The notes under the pieces: generated by a model | Told to the model about the DNA's origin: nothing | The model's database searches: none | Seen by the model: the letters and a program-made list of their open reading frames with translations, nothing else | Part shown: positions 46,374-55,708 of the stretch, piece after piece | Position numbering within the stretch: position 1 is the stretch's first letter | Layout of the letters: every line of letters starts with the position of its first letter | Translations under genes and position numbers: made by a program | DNA from: Hyphomicrobiales bacterium | Lineage (GTDB): Bacteria; Pseudomonadota; Alphaproteobacteria; Rhizobiales; Rhizobiaceae | Direction of reading: 5' to 3' | NCBI GenBank assembly: GCA_900474095.1 | Contig: UCOA01000033.1 | Span: 1-63,186, forward strand | DNA length: 63,186 nt

Positions 46374-47201
46374 TCAGATCTCGAAGGAAACGAGCAACTG
46401 GTCCATCGAGCGCGACGGCTCGGAGCAACCGGCCTCGCCCACGACACGCGCCGGAACGCCGGCCACAGTGGTTTTCGCAGGAACTTCCTTGAGCACGACC
46501 GAGCCCGCTGCAACACGCGAGCAATTGCCGATGTGAATATTGCCGAGGATTTTCGCGCCGGCGCCGATCAGCACGCCGTTGCCGATCTTCGGATGCCGAT
46601 CGCTGCCCTCTTTGCCAGTGCCGCCAAGCGTCACGCCATGAAGGATCGAGACGTTGTCACCGACCACTGCCGTCTCGCCGACCACAAGGCCCGTTGCGTG
46701 ATCAAGGAAGATGCCCTTGCCTATGCGCGCCGCCGGATTGATGTCCGTCTGGAAGACCGAGGAAGACCGGCTTTGCAGGTAGAGGGCAAAATCGCGGCGG
46801 CCCCGGTTCAGCAGCCAATGCGCCAACCGGTGGGTCTGGATCGCATGGAAGCCCTTGAAATAGAGGATCGCCTCCAGGAACCGCGTGCAGGCCGGATCAC
46901 GGTCGTAGACGGCCTGGATATCGACGCGCAGGATGGCGCCCCATTCCGGCCAGTCCTCCAGCATCTCGGCGAAAGTCTGGCGCAGAAGGTTGGCTTGGAG
47001 ATCGGGGTGATCGAGGCGCTCGCAGATGCGATAGATGACGCTGTCTTCCAGCGAACGCTGATTGATGATGGTTGAATAGAGAAACGCCGCAAGCAACGGG
47101 TCCTGCTGGGCGGCGACACGCGCCTCCTCCTGCAGGCTGTCCCAGATCGGGTCCATGATCTTCACGGTCCCGGTCGGGCGTATGTCATTTCTGGCGACCA
47201 T
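46374..47201 (-). CDS. cysE: Serine O-acetyltransferase
   Basis: Acetylates serine from acetyl-CoA to start cysteine synthesis. The 275 residues have the N-terminal SATase helical domain (DPIWDSLQEEARVAAQQDPL) and a left-handed beta helix of hexapeptide repeats with the catalytic region SVFQTDINPAARIGKGIFLD and HGVTLGGTGKEGSDRHPKIG. The C-terminal tail is longer than in E. coli CysE and ends FEI rather than the usual Ile of the CysK-binding tail context; it still ends in Ile. Confidence 0.94.
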   Translation of the reverse strand: MVARNDIRPTGTVKIMDPIWDSLQEEARVAAQQDPLLAAFLYSTIINQRSLEDSVIYRICERLDHPDLQANLLRQTFAEMLEDWPEWGAILRVDIQAVYDRDPACTRFLEAILYFKGFHAIQTHRLAHWLLNRGRRDFALYLQSRSSSVFQTDINPAARIGKGIFLDHATGLVVGETAVVGDNVSILHGVTLGGTGKEGSDRHPKIGNGVLIGAGAKILGNIHIGNCSRVAAGSVVLKEVPAKTTVAGVPARVVGEAGCSEPSRSMDQLLVSFEI

Positions 47202-47302
47202 CGCCGCTCTCCTTCATAGTCCGTCGTCGGACAGGTATAGGCCAAATCGAACCGGATATAAATGGCTGGTCCGAAAATCAGCGCTAAAACGCTCCGGATG
47301 CT

Positions 47303-48088
47303 TCACGCTGGCCCGACCCTTGCCAAAAACTCGAGCGCGGCCTTCTTGAAGACCCGGTCGCCCACGGCAAGCATATGATCCCGGCCGGGGATATCCAGAG
47401 CCAGGGCGTGCGGTATGAGCGTGGCAAGTTCTTGCGGCGAGCCGGCGATATCGTCTTTCGTACCCACGGCAACGAGCACCGGCACATCGATCCGACCCAC
47501 GTCGTCGACGGATAGAAGGTCGCGGGAGGTCGAGATGCAGGCCGCAAGCGCCTGGCGGTCGCTCTTTGTCTGGTCCGCAAAGGCGCGGAACATCCGGCCG
47601 CGATCATGGGTCACCACATCGAGGGACGGCGCTGTGAGAGCGTCTGCGATCGGATCCCATTCCCCGACGCCGGTCACCATGCCGATGCCAAGCCCACCGA
47701 GAATGAGGGAGCGGACACGATGGGGATTGGCGAGCGTTAGAAAGGCGGAGATGCGGGCACCCATGGAGTAGCCCATCACGTGCGCCTCGGCGATGCCGAG
47801 ATGGTCAAGCAGCGCGATCGCATCACCGCCCATTGCCGGTGGATGGTAGACCGTCGGATCATGGGGCTTGTCGCTGGCACCATGGCCGCGGTTGTCGAGT
47901 GCGATCACACGATATCCGGCATCGCCAAGCGTCTTCAGCCAACCCGGATAAACCCAGTTCACGTTGGCGCTGGACGCAAAACCATGAATCAGCAGGATCG
48001 GATCGCCCGACGGGTCGCCCTCGTCGAAGTAGGCAATCTTCAGCCCGTCATGTAAAAATGTCGAAAAAGGCGGCGGATTCAAATCCAT
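47303..48088 (-). CDS. Alpha/beta hydrolase
   Basis: A 261-residue cytoplasmic alpha/beta hydrolase of unknown substrate. The oxyanion motif is LLIHGFASS (about 33-40), the nucleophile elbow is MGYSMGARIS (Ser108), the acid is Asp212 or Asp213 in VGTKDDI, and the base is His238 in GRDHMLAV. The triad is complete. It is convergent with neither neighbour: cysE lies downstream on the same strand (about 100 bases) and the zinc-finger gene is divergent. Confidence 0.88.
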   Translation of the reverse strand: MDLNPPPFSTFLHDGLKIAYFDEGDPSGDPILLIHGFASSANVNWVYPGWLKTLGDAGYRVIALDNRGHGASDKPHDPTVYHPPAMGGDAIALLDHLGIAEAHVMGYSMGARISAFLTLANPHRVRSLILGGLGIGMVTGVGEWDPIADALTAPSLDVVTHDRGRMFRAFADQTKSDRQALAACISTSRDLLSVDDVGRIDVPVLVAVGTKDDIAGSPQELATLIPHALALDIPGRDHMLAVGDRVFKKAALEFLARVGPA

Positions 48089-48258
48089 GGGAACGTCCTG
48101 TTTTTGCCGAACCTATGATACCGGCATGGCCGGGAAAACCCCGCCGCGGCAAAAAAACGCCCGGGCGCGGCATCTTTGCCGCTACACTTTTTGCGCAAAG
48201 CTTTCTATGGTGCCGCCGAATTCGACTATTCTTCCAGACGACGCAAGTGGAGCACTAC

Positions 48259-48504
48259 ATGGCCGGGCACGGTATTCCTCACTTTCAGAACGACGGCGGC
48301 CACGCAGTGATCGAGATCGGCGTAAAGGAATTCATGTGCACAGGCGCCTCCGTGCCCTTTGACCATCCCCACATCTACATCGACATGGGCGACGACAACG
48401 AGAAAGTCTGCTCCTACTGCTCGACGCTCTATCGCTACAATTCCAGCCTTCATGCCGACCAGACGGTGCCGGACGGCTGCACCTTCAATGCGAAGGCCGC
48501 CTGA
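48259..48504 (+). CDS. Zinc-finger CHCC domain protein
   Basis: An 81-residue protein of the zf-CHCC family (PF10276), related to the NDUFS6-type accessory subunit of complex I in Alphaproteobacteria and mitochondria. Likely zinc ligands are Cys27, one His of FDHPHIY (36 or 38), Cys51 and Cys54 in VCSYCSTLYRY. The ATG at 48259 follows GGAG at seven bases. The frame is open far upstream, but that part is antisense to the hydrolase gene and not conserved. It is 24 bases upstream of the monooxygenase gene. Confidence 0.88.
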   Translation: MAGHGIPHFQNDGGHAVIEIGVKEFMCTGASVPFDHPHIYIDMGDDNEKVCSYCSTLYRYNSSLHADQTVPDGCTFNAKAA

Positions 48505-48528
48505 GCCCATTCGACGAAAGTTTCGTCC

Positions 48529-49689
48529 ATGACACGATACGGGCCGGTCGCGATCGTAGGAGCCGGCATCTCAGGTCTCACGGCCGCCTTGTGTTTTGCG
48601 CGCAAGGGCATCGCCAGCGATATCTTCGAGCAGACTTCGGCCCTGAGCGAAACGGGCGCAGGATTGCAACTCTCCCCCAACGCCACCCGCGTTTTAACGA
48701 AACTCGGCCTTGCCCCGCAATTGGAGCAGATCTGGAGCGAACCGTCGGCAATCTGCCTTGTCAGCGGGACCTCGCTTCGACCGATCGCTTCGGTCCCTTC
48801 CGGAGCCTTCGCGCGCGATCGGTGGAAATCCCCCTACGGCGTCCTGCATAGGGCCGACCTTCAGAGGGTATTGCTTGCCGCTGTCGAAGCCGAGCCATTG
48901 TGCCGCCTGCATCTCGGCGCGCGGATGGACGACGCATCGCGCGGCGCCCTGGCAAGAGTCATGGGCAAAGAACCTGGCCTCGTTGTCGGCGCCGACGGCG
49001 TCTGGTCCAAGGTCAGGAACTGCGTCCAGGGATCTGGAAAAGCACGGTTTTCCGGAAATGTCGCATGGCGGTTGACGCTCGATGAGGCAAGTGCCCCCGC
49101 CATGTTCGATGCAAGCAACGTAACAGCATTTCTCAGCGGAGGTTCGCACCTAGTCGTCTATCCGTTGCCGCGATTGCGCAGATTCAATGTGATCGCGATT
49201 GTCAGCGGACGCGATCCGAATGGGACGCCAGGTCGCACCCTGCCCCATGGCGAGGCGCGAAAACAGCTGCTGGCCGCTTTTTCCGGCTGGCATCCCGAGA
49301 TTGTCGATATGCTGCGGAAAGCACCTGAGCCGACGGTCTGGCCGCTTTACGAGGTCAGCGACGGTGCCTGGCATCAAGGCGAGGAAACGGTTCTGATCGG
49401 TGACGCCGCCCATGCGATGATGCCGTTCGCCGCCCAAGGCGCGGCGATGGCCATCGAAGACGCCTTCGAACTTGCAGCCTTTGCCGCCGGGAGAGAGCCC
49501 CTCGCCGCTTTCGCGGATCACCGGAAGCGCAGAATCGCCCGGGTGCGTTCGCGTGGTGCGTTCAATCGCTTTGCCTATCACGCCCGCGGTCCGGTCAAGC
49601 TCGGGCGTGATCTGGTTCTGTCGATGCGGCGGCCAGAGAGCCTGGCCGCCGATTTCGACTGGCTCTATGGATACGAGCCGCGCGACTGA
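48529..49689 (+). CDS. FAD-dependent monooxygenase
   Basis: A 386-residue group A flavoprotein monooxygenase related to salicylate and 3-hydroxybenzoate hydroxylases. It has the dinucleotide-binding GAGISGLTAALCFARKG at residues 11-27 and a DG-type motif (GLVVGADGVWSKVRN). The FAD ribityl motif is LIGDAAHAMMPFAAQGAAMA. The substrate cannot be deduced; rhizobial homologues are often annotated only as FAD-dependent oxidoreductases. It is convergent with metC (3-base gap). Confidence 0.9.
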   Translation: MTRYGPVAIVGAGISGLTAALCFARKGIASDIFEQTSALSETGAGLQLSPNATRVLTKLGLAPQLEQIWSEPSAICLVSGTSLRPIASVPSGAFARDRWKSPYGVLHRADLQRVLLAAVEAEPLCRLHLGARMDDASRGALARVMGKEPGLVVGADGVWSKVRNCVQGSGKARFSGNVAWRLTLDEASAPAMFDASNVTAFLSGGSHLVVYPLPRLRRFNVIAIVSGRDPNGTPGRTLPHGEARKQLLAAFSGWHPEIVDMLRKAPEPTVWPLYEVSDGAWHQGEETVLIGDAAHAMMPFAAQGAAMAIEDAFELAAFAAGREPLAAFADHRKRRIARVRSRGAFNRFAYHARGPVKLGRDLVLSMRRPESLAADFDWLYGYEPRD

Positions 49690-49692
49690 AGT

Positions 49693-50883
49693 TCAGGCGG
49701 CTTTTGCCGCTGCGAGACCGGCCTCGATATCCTTGCGGATGTCCGCCACGTCTTCCAGCCCGATCTGCAGGCGAAGAACAGGGCCTTCGCTCGGCGCCGT
49801 GCAGATCCTGCGGTCGGAAAGTCCGACATGGAGAGCAAGGCTTTCGAAGCCGCCCCAGGAATAACCAAGCCCAAACAGTGACAGGGCGTCGAGGAAGGCA
49901 TGTGCCTTCGGCTTGAACCGATCCTTGCTCCCGGCTTTCAGAACGAAGGAGAAGATACCGCTGGAGCCCGCAAAATCCCGCTTCCAGAGCTCATGGCCCG
50001 GGAAACTCGGCAGCGCTGGATGCAGGACACGCGCAACGTCCTCGCGCTCTTCCAGCCAGCGGGCGATGTTCAGCGCGCTTTCCTGATGCCGGTCGAGACG
50101 CACGCCCATGGTGCGCAGGCCGCGCAGGATCTGGTAGCTGTCATCAGGAGAGGCGCAGATGCCGAGCGTGATATTGGCTTCCTTGAGCTGCTCCCAATGG
50201 GCGGCATTGGCCGATGCCGTGCCAAGCAGAATATCGGAATGACCCGAAGGATACTTGGTCGATGCATGGATCGAGATGTCGACGCCGTGGTCGAGCGGCT
50301 TGAAATAAAGCGGCGTCGCCCAGGTGTTGTCCATGGTGACAACGCAGCCGTGACGATGGGCTATGGCCGAAATCGCGCTGATATCCTGCATTTCGAATGT
50401 GTTCGAGCCCGGCGCTTCCGTGTGCACGAGTTTCGTGTTCCGCCTGATCAGGCTTTCGATGCCGGTGCCGATCATCGGATCGTAGTATTCAACGCTGACC
50501 CCTAGCCTCTTCAGCATCGTGTCGCAGAAATGGCGGGTCGGGAAGTAGACCGAATCAACGATCAGCGCGTGATCGCCGGCCGACAGGAAGGCCAGGAACG
50601 GAACCGTAACGGCGGCAAGACCGGACGGAACGAGGATCGTGCCGGCCGAGCCTTCCAATGCGTCGATCGCCTCGCACAGTGCATCGGTGGTCGGCGTCCC
50701 GCGCGTGCCATACGTATATTTCTGCGCGCGGGTCTCCATGGTCCTTGCGTTGGGAAACAGCACAGTCGAGGCATGCACCACGGGCGGATTTACGAAGCCA
50801 TGGTAGTCCGAGGGGTCGTTGCCGATATGGGCAAGCCGGGTGTTCGGCCCCGCATCGGCGAGAAAACTCTTCTTGTCGTTCAT
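49693..50883 (-). CDS. metC: Cystathionine beta-lyase
   Basis: PLP enzyme of the Cys/Met metabolism family, 396 residues. The PLP lysine is in SIHASTKYPSGHSDILLG, and RGTPTTDALCEAIDALEGSA forms the cofactor-binding region. MetC is favoured over MetB or MetZ by the family pattern and by its position divergent from aapJ, as described in Rhizobium leguminosarum. The ATG at 50883 (MNDKKSFLADAG) is the family start; 12 upstream codons are not. Confidence 0.9.
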   Translation of the reverse strand: MNDKKSFLADAGPNTRLAHIGNDPSDYHGFVNPPVVHASTVLFPNARTMETRAQKYTYGTRGTPTTDALCEAIDALEGSAGTILVPSGLAAVTVPFLAFLSAGDHALIVDSVYFPTRHFCDTMLKRLGVSVEYYDPMIGTGIESLIRRNTKLVHTEAPGSNTFEMQDISAISAIAHRHGCVVTMDNTWATPLYFKPLDHGVDISIHASTKYPSGHSDILLGTASANAAHWEQLKEANITLGICASPDDSYQILRGLRTMGVRLDRHQESALNIARWLEEREDVARVLHPALPSFPGHELWKRDFAGSSGIFSFVLKAGSKDRFKPKAHAFLDALSLFGLGYSWGGFESLALHVGLSDRRICTAPSEGPVLRLQIGLEDVADIRKDIEAGLAAAKAA

Positions 50884-51251
50884 GGGAGAATCCGTTTGAG
50901 GTCTATCGTGTTGCCGCACTTGTCGGCCCGCTCTCCGGATGGGTCAAGAGACTTCGCCGAGAACGGCCTGTCCAGTTGATGAAAAAATCGATTCTGATGT
51001 CGAAAATTTCGATTCTGGCGGTTTTTTATACAAAAAAATGCTTTCAACAGCTAAAAATTGCCCAAAGATGCGGCTCCAGCGGTGATTCTGCGAGTGTGAC
51101 CGAGAAAAACGGCAACGTGTCCTTGACCCTGCGCGGTTTTGGGAATGAGATAGAGAACTCGCGCCAGGAGGGTGGCGGGGGCCGTGCTTTGCGCTCGACT
51201 GCGAGCAGCGGGTATGGACAAGAACAAAGACAACAGAAAAAGGTTCTAAAA
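50884..51251. promoter_or_regulatory. metC-aapJ divergent control region
   Basis: This 368-base region separates two divergent transcription units. It contains two exact copies of TCGATTCTG (50988-50996 and 51009-51017) spaced 21 bases apart, about two helical turns. AT-rich blocks at 50981-51060 are probable promoter DNA for aapJ. AAAAAGGTTCTAAAA before the aapJ ATG supplies a modest ribosome site. Confidence 0.5.
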
Positions 51252-52277
51252 ATGGCAAAAAGAATTCTGACAGCGCTTGTCGGCGCTGCCGTCATGGGCA
51301 TTGGCGCCCAGGCCGCGTCGGCAACGACGCTTGACGACGTCAAGGCAAAGGGCTTCCTGCAGTGCGGCGTCAACACCGGCCTGACCGGCTTTGCGTCCCC
51401 TGACGCATCCGGCAACTGGAGCGGTTTCGACGTCGATTACTGCAAGGCCATTGCCGCCGCCATTTTCGGCGATGCGACCAAGGTGAAATACACCCCGACC
51501 TCCGCCAAGGATCGTTTCCCGGCGCTTCAGTCGGGCGAAGTGGACGTGCTTGCGCGTAACACGACCTGGACAATCAACCGCGATACCGCGCTCGGCTTCA
51601 ACTTCCGCGCGGTCAACTACTACGACGGCCAGGGCTTCATGGTCCGCAAGTCGCTGAACGTGAAATCGGCTCTCGAGCTTTCCGGCGCAGCCGTCTGCGT
51701 CCAGACCGGCACCACGACCGAGCTGAACCTTGCCGACTACTTCAAGGCCAACAACCTGCAGTACAACCCGGTGGTCTTCGAAAAGCTCGACGAAGTGAAC
51801 GCTGCCTATGACGCTGGCCGTTGCGACGTCTACACAACCGACCAGTCGGGCCTCTATTCGCTGCGCCTGACGCTTGCTGCCCCGGACGATCACATGATCC
51901 TGCCGGAAATCATTTCCAAGGAGCCGCTCGGCCCGGCCGTTCGCCAGGGCGACGACCAGTGGTTCGACATCGTCAGCTGGGTGCACTATGCTCTGATCAA
52001 TGCTGAAGATTTCGGCATCACCCAGGCCAACGTCGAAGAGATGAAGAAGTCCCCGAACCCGGACATCCAGCGCTTCCTGGGCGTTGAAGCCGACACCAAG
52101 ATCGGTACCGATCTCGGTCTCGAAAACGACTGGGCCGTAAAGGTCATCAAGGGCATTGGCAACTACGGCGAAATCTTCGACCGCAACATCGGCACCGGCA
52201 GCCCGCTCAAGATCGAGCGTGGCCTGAACGCCCTGTGGAGCAAGGGCGGCATCCAGTACGCACCGCCCGTCCGCTAA
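51252..52277 (+). CDS. aapJ: General L-amino acid ABC transporter, substrate-binding protein AapJ
   Basis: Periplasmic binding protein for a wide range of L-amino acids, 341 residues. It has a signal peptide (MAKRILTALVGAAVMGIGAQ, cleavage after ASA), then TTLDDVKAKGFLQCGVNTGL, the SBP family 3 region GFDVDYCKAIAAAIFGD and NTTWTINRDTALGFNF. The length and sequence match rhizobial AapJ. The frame continues upstream but the start at 51252 begins the signal peptide. First gene of aapJQMP, followed by a stem-loop. Confidence 0.96.
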   Translation: MAKRILTALVGAAVMGIGAQAASATTLDDVKAKGFLQCGVNTGLTGFASPDASGNWSGFDVDYCKAIAAAIFGDATKVKYTPTSAKDRFPALQSGEVDVLARNTTWTINRDTALGFNFRAVNYYDGQGFMVRKSLNVKSALELSGAAVCVQTGTTTELNLADYFKANNLQYNPVVFEKLDEVNAAYDAGRCDVYTTDQSGLYSLRLTLAAPDDHMILPEIISKEPLGPAVRQGDDQWFDIVSWVHYALINAEDFGITQANVEEMKKSPNPDIQRFLGVEADTKIGTDLGLENDWAVKVIKGIGNYGEIFDRNIGTGSPLKIERGLNALWSKGGIQYAPPVR

Positions 52278-52293
52278 GGCGGTTTGACAACTT

Positions 52294-52319
52294 GAGAAAG
52301 CGGCTCCGGCCGCTTTCTC
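52294..52319 (+). terminator. Stem-loop between aapJ and aapQ
   Basis: GAGAAAGCGG and CCGCTTTCTC form a perfect 10-bp stem with a 6-base loop 17 bases after the aapJ stop, followed by TTCCCAAAAA, not a T-run. It is better read as a 3'-stabilising or attenuating hairpin that lets the binding protein be made in excess over the permeases than as a full terminator. Confidence 0.75.
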
Positions 52320-52375
52320 TTCCCAAAAATAAGAATCGCTCGATACAGGGCGAATAGGGGATAAAGAGGCTCTGA

Positions 52376-53569
52376 ATGACAATTGACGCCACGATTCCGC
52401 CCGGCAAGGCCAAGTCGACCGGTTCGGTTTTGAACGATCCAAAGGTCCGCGGTTATATCTACCAGGGCATTACGCTGCTTTTGCTCGTCGTTTTCGTCTA
52501 CTGGGTTACCGAGAATACGATCGAGAATCTCAAGCGCGCCAATATCGCGTCCGGTTACGGCTTCCTGAACGGCCGCGCGGGCTTCGATGTCGGTCAGTCG
52601 CTGATTGCCTTCACAAGTGATTCGACCTATGGCCGCGCGCTTGTCGTCGGCTTCTTCAACACGATACTCGTCGCGGTCACCGGCATCATCACGGCAACAA
52701 TCATCGGTTTTCTGGTCGGCATCGGCCGCCTGTCGCACAACTGGCTGATCGCCAAGCTGTCGATGGTCTATGTCGAGGTTTTCCGCAACATTCCGCCGCT
52801 GCTCGTCATCTTTTTCTGGTATTCCGGCGTTCTGGCCGTCCTGCCGCAGCCGCGTGAGTCTCTGGCGCTACCGCTCGACATGTACATCAACAATCGCGGC
52901 CTTGCCTTTCCGCGGCCCGTCTTCGACAGCGGCGCGCAGTTCACGTTTTATGCTTTGGTCATCGCGGTGATCGCCAGCATCGTCTTCGCGCGATATGCGC
53001 GCAAAAAGCAGATGGAGACAGGCAAGCGCCTGCCCGTGCTCTGGACGGTGCTTGGCCTGGTGATCGGCCTACCGCTTCTGACCTTCTTTATGACCGGCAT
53101 GCCGATCACGTTCGATGTTCCGATCGCCGGAAAATTCAACCTGACAGGCGGATCGGTCGTCGGGCCGGAATTCCTGTCGTTGTTCCTCGCCCTTTCGTTC
53201 TACACGGCCTCCTTCATCGCGGAAATCGTCCGCGCCGGTATCCGGGGCGTCAGCCATGGCCAGTCCGAGGCTGCCCATGCGCTCGGCGTGCGGCCAGGCC
53301 TGACCACCCGCCTGGTCGTCGTGCCGCAGGCGATGCGGATCATCATCCCACCGCTCACCAGTCAATATCTCAACCTGACGAAAAACTCGTCTCTCGCCAT
53401 CGCCATCGGCTACGCCGATCTTGTCGCCGTCGGCGGCACGATCCTCAACCAGACCGGCCAGGCCGTCGAAATCGTCAGCATCTGGATGATCGTCTACCTG
53501 ACGCTCAGCCTGTCGACATCGCTGTTCATGAACTGGTTCAACGCCAAGATGGCACTGGTGGAGAGATAA
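52376..53569 (+). CDS. aapQ: General L-amino acid ABC transporter permease AapQ
   Basis: A 397-residue inner membrane permease of the His/Glu/Gln/Arg/opine family. It has many helices, a long periplasmic insertion (about 165-270) and the EAA loop [20 protein letters not shown] near the C-terminus. [16 protein letters not shown] is the conserved permease N-half motif. Length agrees with rhizobial AapQ. It is followed by aapM after four bases, so both permeases are made together. Confidence 0.95.
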   Translation: MTIDATIPPGKAKSTGSVLNDPKVRGYIYQGITLLLLVVFVYWVTENTIENLKRANIASGYGFLNGRAGFDVGQSLIAFTSDSTYGRALVVGFFNTILVAVTGIITATIIGFLVGIGRLSHNWLIAKLSMVYVEVFRNIPPLLVIFFWYSGVLAVLPQPRESLALPLDMYINNRGLAFPRPVFDSGAQFTFYALVIAVIASIVFARYARKKQMETGKRLPVLWTVLGLVIGLPLLTFFMTGMPITFDVPIAGKFNLTGGSVVGPEFLSLFLALSFYTASFIAEIVRAGIRGVSHGQSEAAHALGVRPGLTTRLVVVPQAMRIIIPPLTSQYLNLTKNSSLAIAIGYADLVAVGGTILNQTGQAVEIVSIWMIVYLTLSLSTSLFMNWFNAKMALVER

Positions 53570-53573
53570 GATC

Positions 53574-54731
53574 ATGAACACACATCAGTCCACCTTCGTT
53601 CGCACCAGCATGCTGGCCCCGTCGACACCGCCAGTGCTTGAAAAAGGGTATATTGCCTGGTTCCGGAAGAACCTCTTCGCCACGCCGAAGGATTCCGTGC
53701 TGACGATCATCGCGATCCTGCTGCTTGCCTGGTTCCTGCCGCCGATGATCAAATGGCTGTTCATCGACGCCGCCTGGACCGGTGGCGGCCGTGGGGTTTG
53801 TGCGACCGTCGCACAGGGCGGCTCGCAGCCGGAGGGCTGGACCGGCGCCTGCTGGGCCTTCGTCGGCGCCAAGTTCGACCAGTTCCTCTTCGGCCGGTAT
53901 CCGATCGAAGAACGCTGGCGCCCGGCGCTGGTGGGGATCCTGTTCGTTGCCCTCCTCGTGCCGATGCTGATTCCGAAGATTCCCTATAAGGGCTGGAATG
54001 CCGTCCTGCTTTTCGCAGCGTTGCCGATCCTGGCCTTCGTCCTCCTGCTTGGCGGCATGTTAGGGCTCGCCTATGTTGAAACCCCGCTCTGGGGTGGCCT
54101 GATGGTCACGCTCATTCTTTCCTTCGTAGGGATTGCCGTTTCCTTGCCTTTCGGCATCATTCTGGCGCTCGGCCGGCGATCGCACATGCCGGTCATTCGG
54201 ATGATCTGCACGATCTTCATCGAAATCGTCCGCGGTATCCCTCTGATCACAGTTCTGTTCATGGCAAGCGTCATGCTACCGCTGTTCCTGCCTCAGGGCA
54301 TGACGGTCGACAAGTTCCTTCGAGCTCTGATCGGGGTATCGTTCTTCGCATCCGCCTATATGGCGGAAGTGGTGCGCGGCGGTCTGCAGGCCATTCCGAA
54401 AGGACAATCCGAAGGCGCTGACTCACTGGGACTCGGCTACTGGCAGAAGATGCGGCTGATCATTCTGCCGCAGGCGCTGAAACTGGTGATCCCGGGAATC
54501 GTCAATACCTTTATCGGCCTGTTCAAAGATACGTCGCTGGTCTCGATCATCGGCATGTTCGACCTGCTCGGTATCGTTCGCCAGAACTTCTCGGACGCCA
54601 ACTGGGCTTCGCCGGTGACGCCGCTGACGGGCCTGATCTTCGCCGGTTTCACCTTCTGGCTTTTCTGCTTCGGCATGTCACGCTATTCGGGATTCATGGA
54701 AAGAAGGCTCGACAAGGGCCACAAACGATAA
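53574..54731 (+). CDS. aapM: General L-amino acid ABC transporter permease AapM
   Basis: Second permease subunit, 385 residues, pairing with AapQ. The N-terminal part includes a cytoplasmic stretch and one helix, then a periplasmic region with [20 protein letters not shown], and the C-terminal core with [20 protein letters not shown] and the EAA loop [20 protein letters not shown]. It is four bases after aapQ and 19 before aapP. Confidence 0.95.
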   Translation: MNTHQSTFVRTSMLAPSTPPVLEKGYIAWFRKNLFATPKDSVLTIIAILLLAWFLPPMIKWLFIDAAWTGGGRGVCATVAQGGSQPEGWTGACWAFVGAKFDQFLFGRYPIEERWRPALVGILFVALLVPMLIPKIPYKGWNAVLLFAALPILAFVLLLGGMLGLAYVETPLWGGLMVTLILSFVGIAVSLPFGIILALGRRSHMPVIRMICTIFIEIVRGIPLITVLFMASVMLPLFLPQGMTVDKFLRALIGVSFFASAYMAEVVRGGLQAIPKGQSEGADSLGLGYWQKMRLIILPQALKLVIPGIVNTFIGLFKDTSLVSIIGMFDLLGIVRQNFSDANWASPVTPLTGLIFAGFTFWLFCFGMSRYSGFMERRLDKGHKR

Positions 54732-54750
54732 CAATTGAGGGGAATACGTC

Positions 54751-55527
54751 ATGGCAAATGAAGCTCTGGCATCAAAACTGACCGTCTCGTCCACGGACGT
54801 CGCCATCGAAATCATCGGCATGAACAAGTGGTATGGGGATTTCCACGTTCTGCGCGATATCAATCTGAAGGTCATGCGCGGCGAGCGCATCGTCATCGCT
54901 GGTCCCTCCGGTTCCGGCAAATCGACGATGATCCGCTGCATCAACCGTCTCGAAGAGCACCAGAAGGGCAAGATCGTCGTCGATGGTATCGAGCTCACCA
55001 ACGACCTGAAGAAGATCGACGAAGTGCGCCGTGAAGTCGGCATGGTTTTCCAGCACTTCAACCTCTTCCCGCACCTGACCATCCTGGAAAACTGCACGCT
55101 GGCCCCCATCTGGGTGCGCAAGATGCCGAAGAAGCAGGCTGAAGAGGTCGCCATGCACTTCCTGAAGCGCGTCAAGATCCCGGAACAGGCTCACAAATAT
55201 CCGGGCCAGCTCTCCGGTGGTCAGCAGCAGCGCGTGGCAATCGCCCGTTCGCTCTGCATGAACCCGCGCGTCATGCTGTTCGACGAGCCGACATCGGCGC
55301 TCGATCCGGAAATGATCAAGGAAGTGCTCGACACCATGGTCGGCCTTGCCGAAGAGGGCATGACGATGATCTGCGTCACCCACGAAATGGGCTTCGCCCG
55401 TCAGGTGGCCAACCGCGTCATCTTCATGGACCAGGGCCAGATCGTCGAACAGAACGAACCGGCTGCCTTCTTCGACAATCCACAGCACGAGCGCACCAAG
55501 CTGTTCCTCAGCCAAATCCTGCACTAA
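54751..55527 (+). CDS. aapP: General L-amino acid ABC transporter ATPase AapP
   Basis: A 258-residue ATPase that powers AapQM. Walker A is [12 protein letters not shown], the Q-loop is [10 protein letters not shown], the signature is [15 protein letters not shown], Walker B is [13 protein letters not shown] and the H-loop is CVTHEMGFA. All motifs are intact. It closes the aapJQMP operon; in rhizobia this system also influences amino acid efflux and is needed for bacteroid nutrition together with Bra. Confidence 0.97.
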   Translation: MANEALASKLTVSSTDVAIEIIGMNKWYGDFHVLRDINLKVMRGERIVIAGPSGSGKSTMIRCINRLEEHQKGKIVVDGIELTNDLKKIDEVRREVGMVFQHFNLFPHLTILENCTLAPIWVRKMPKKQAEEVAMHFLKRVKIPEQAHKYPGQLSGGQQQRVAIARSLCMNPRVMLFDEPTSALDPEMIKEVLDTMVGLAEEGMTMICVTHEMGFARQVANRVIFMDQGQIVEQNEPAAFFDNPQHERTKLFLSQILH

Positions 55528-55622
55528 GCGCATCGCGTCAAAACGGGTTCATGCGATACGGTTTAGGCCTTTGTTTATGCATGTCGTTGTCCCAAAACCG
55601 CTGCACACTTTTGGGCGACATG
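55528..55622. repeat. Rhizobial intergenic palindromic repeat (ATGTCG...CGACAT type)
   Basis: Directly after the aapP stop, GCATCGCG...CATGCGATAC forms one imperfect palindrome, and CATGTCGTTGTCCCAAAA with TTTTGGGCGACATG (55580-55622) forms a second around CCGCTGCACAC. I recognise this composite as a frequent intergenic element of Rhizobium, of the RIME/ABC mosaic kind. Confidence 0.7.
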
Positions 55623-55657
55623 GATTAATCTGCAGCGATCCCAACAGTGTCCAAAGT

Positions 55658-55687
55658 AGAAAGCCCCGCGACGTCGCGGGGCTTTCT
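55658..55687. terminator. Perfect 30-base palindrome ending the caspase operon
   Basis: AGAAAGCCCCGCGAC and its exact complement meet without a spacer at 55658-55687, between the convergent aapP and caspase genes. The hairpin can form on both transcripts, so it probably ends both. Tails are short (ACTTTGG on the minus strand, GGCTTCTG on the plus), so strength is uncertain. Confidence 0.75.
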
Positions 55688-55708
55688 GGCTTCTGAAGAC
55701 GTTCAGCC

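Noticed and set aside
47833..48504. Long N-terminal extension of the zinc-finger protein
   Set aside because: The extra 142 codons are antisense to the hydrolase gene and Arg-rich; the ATG at 48259 has a good ribosome site and gives the family length.
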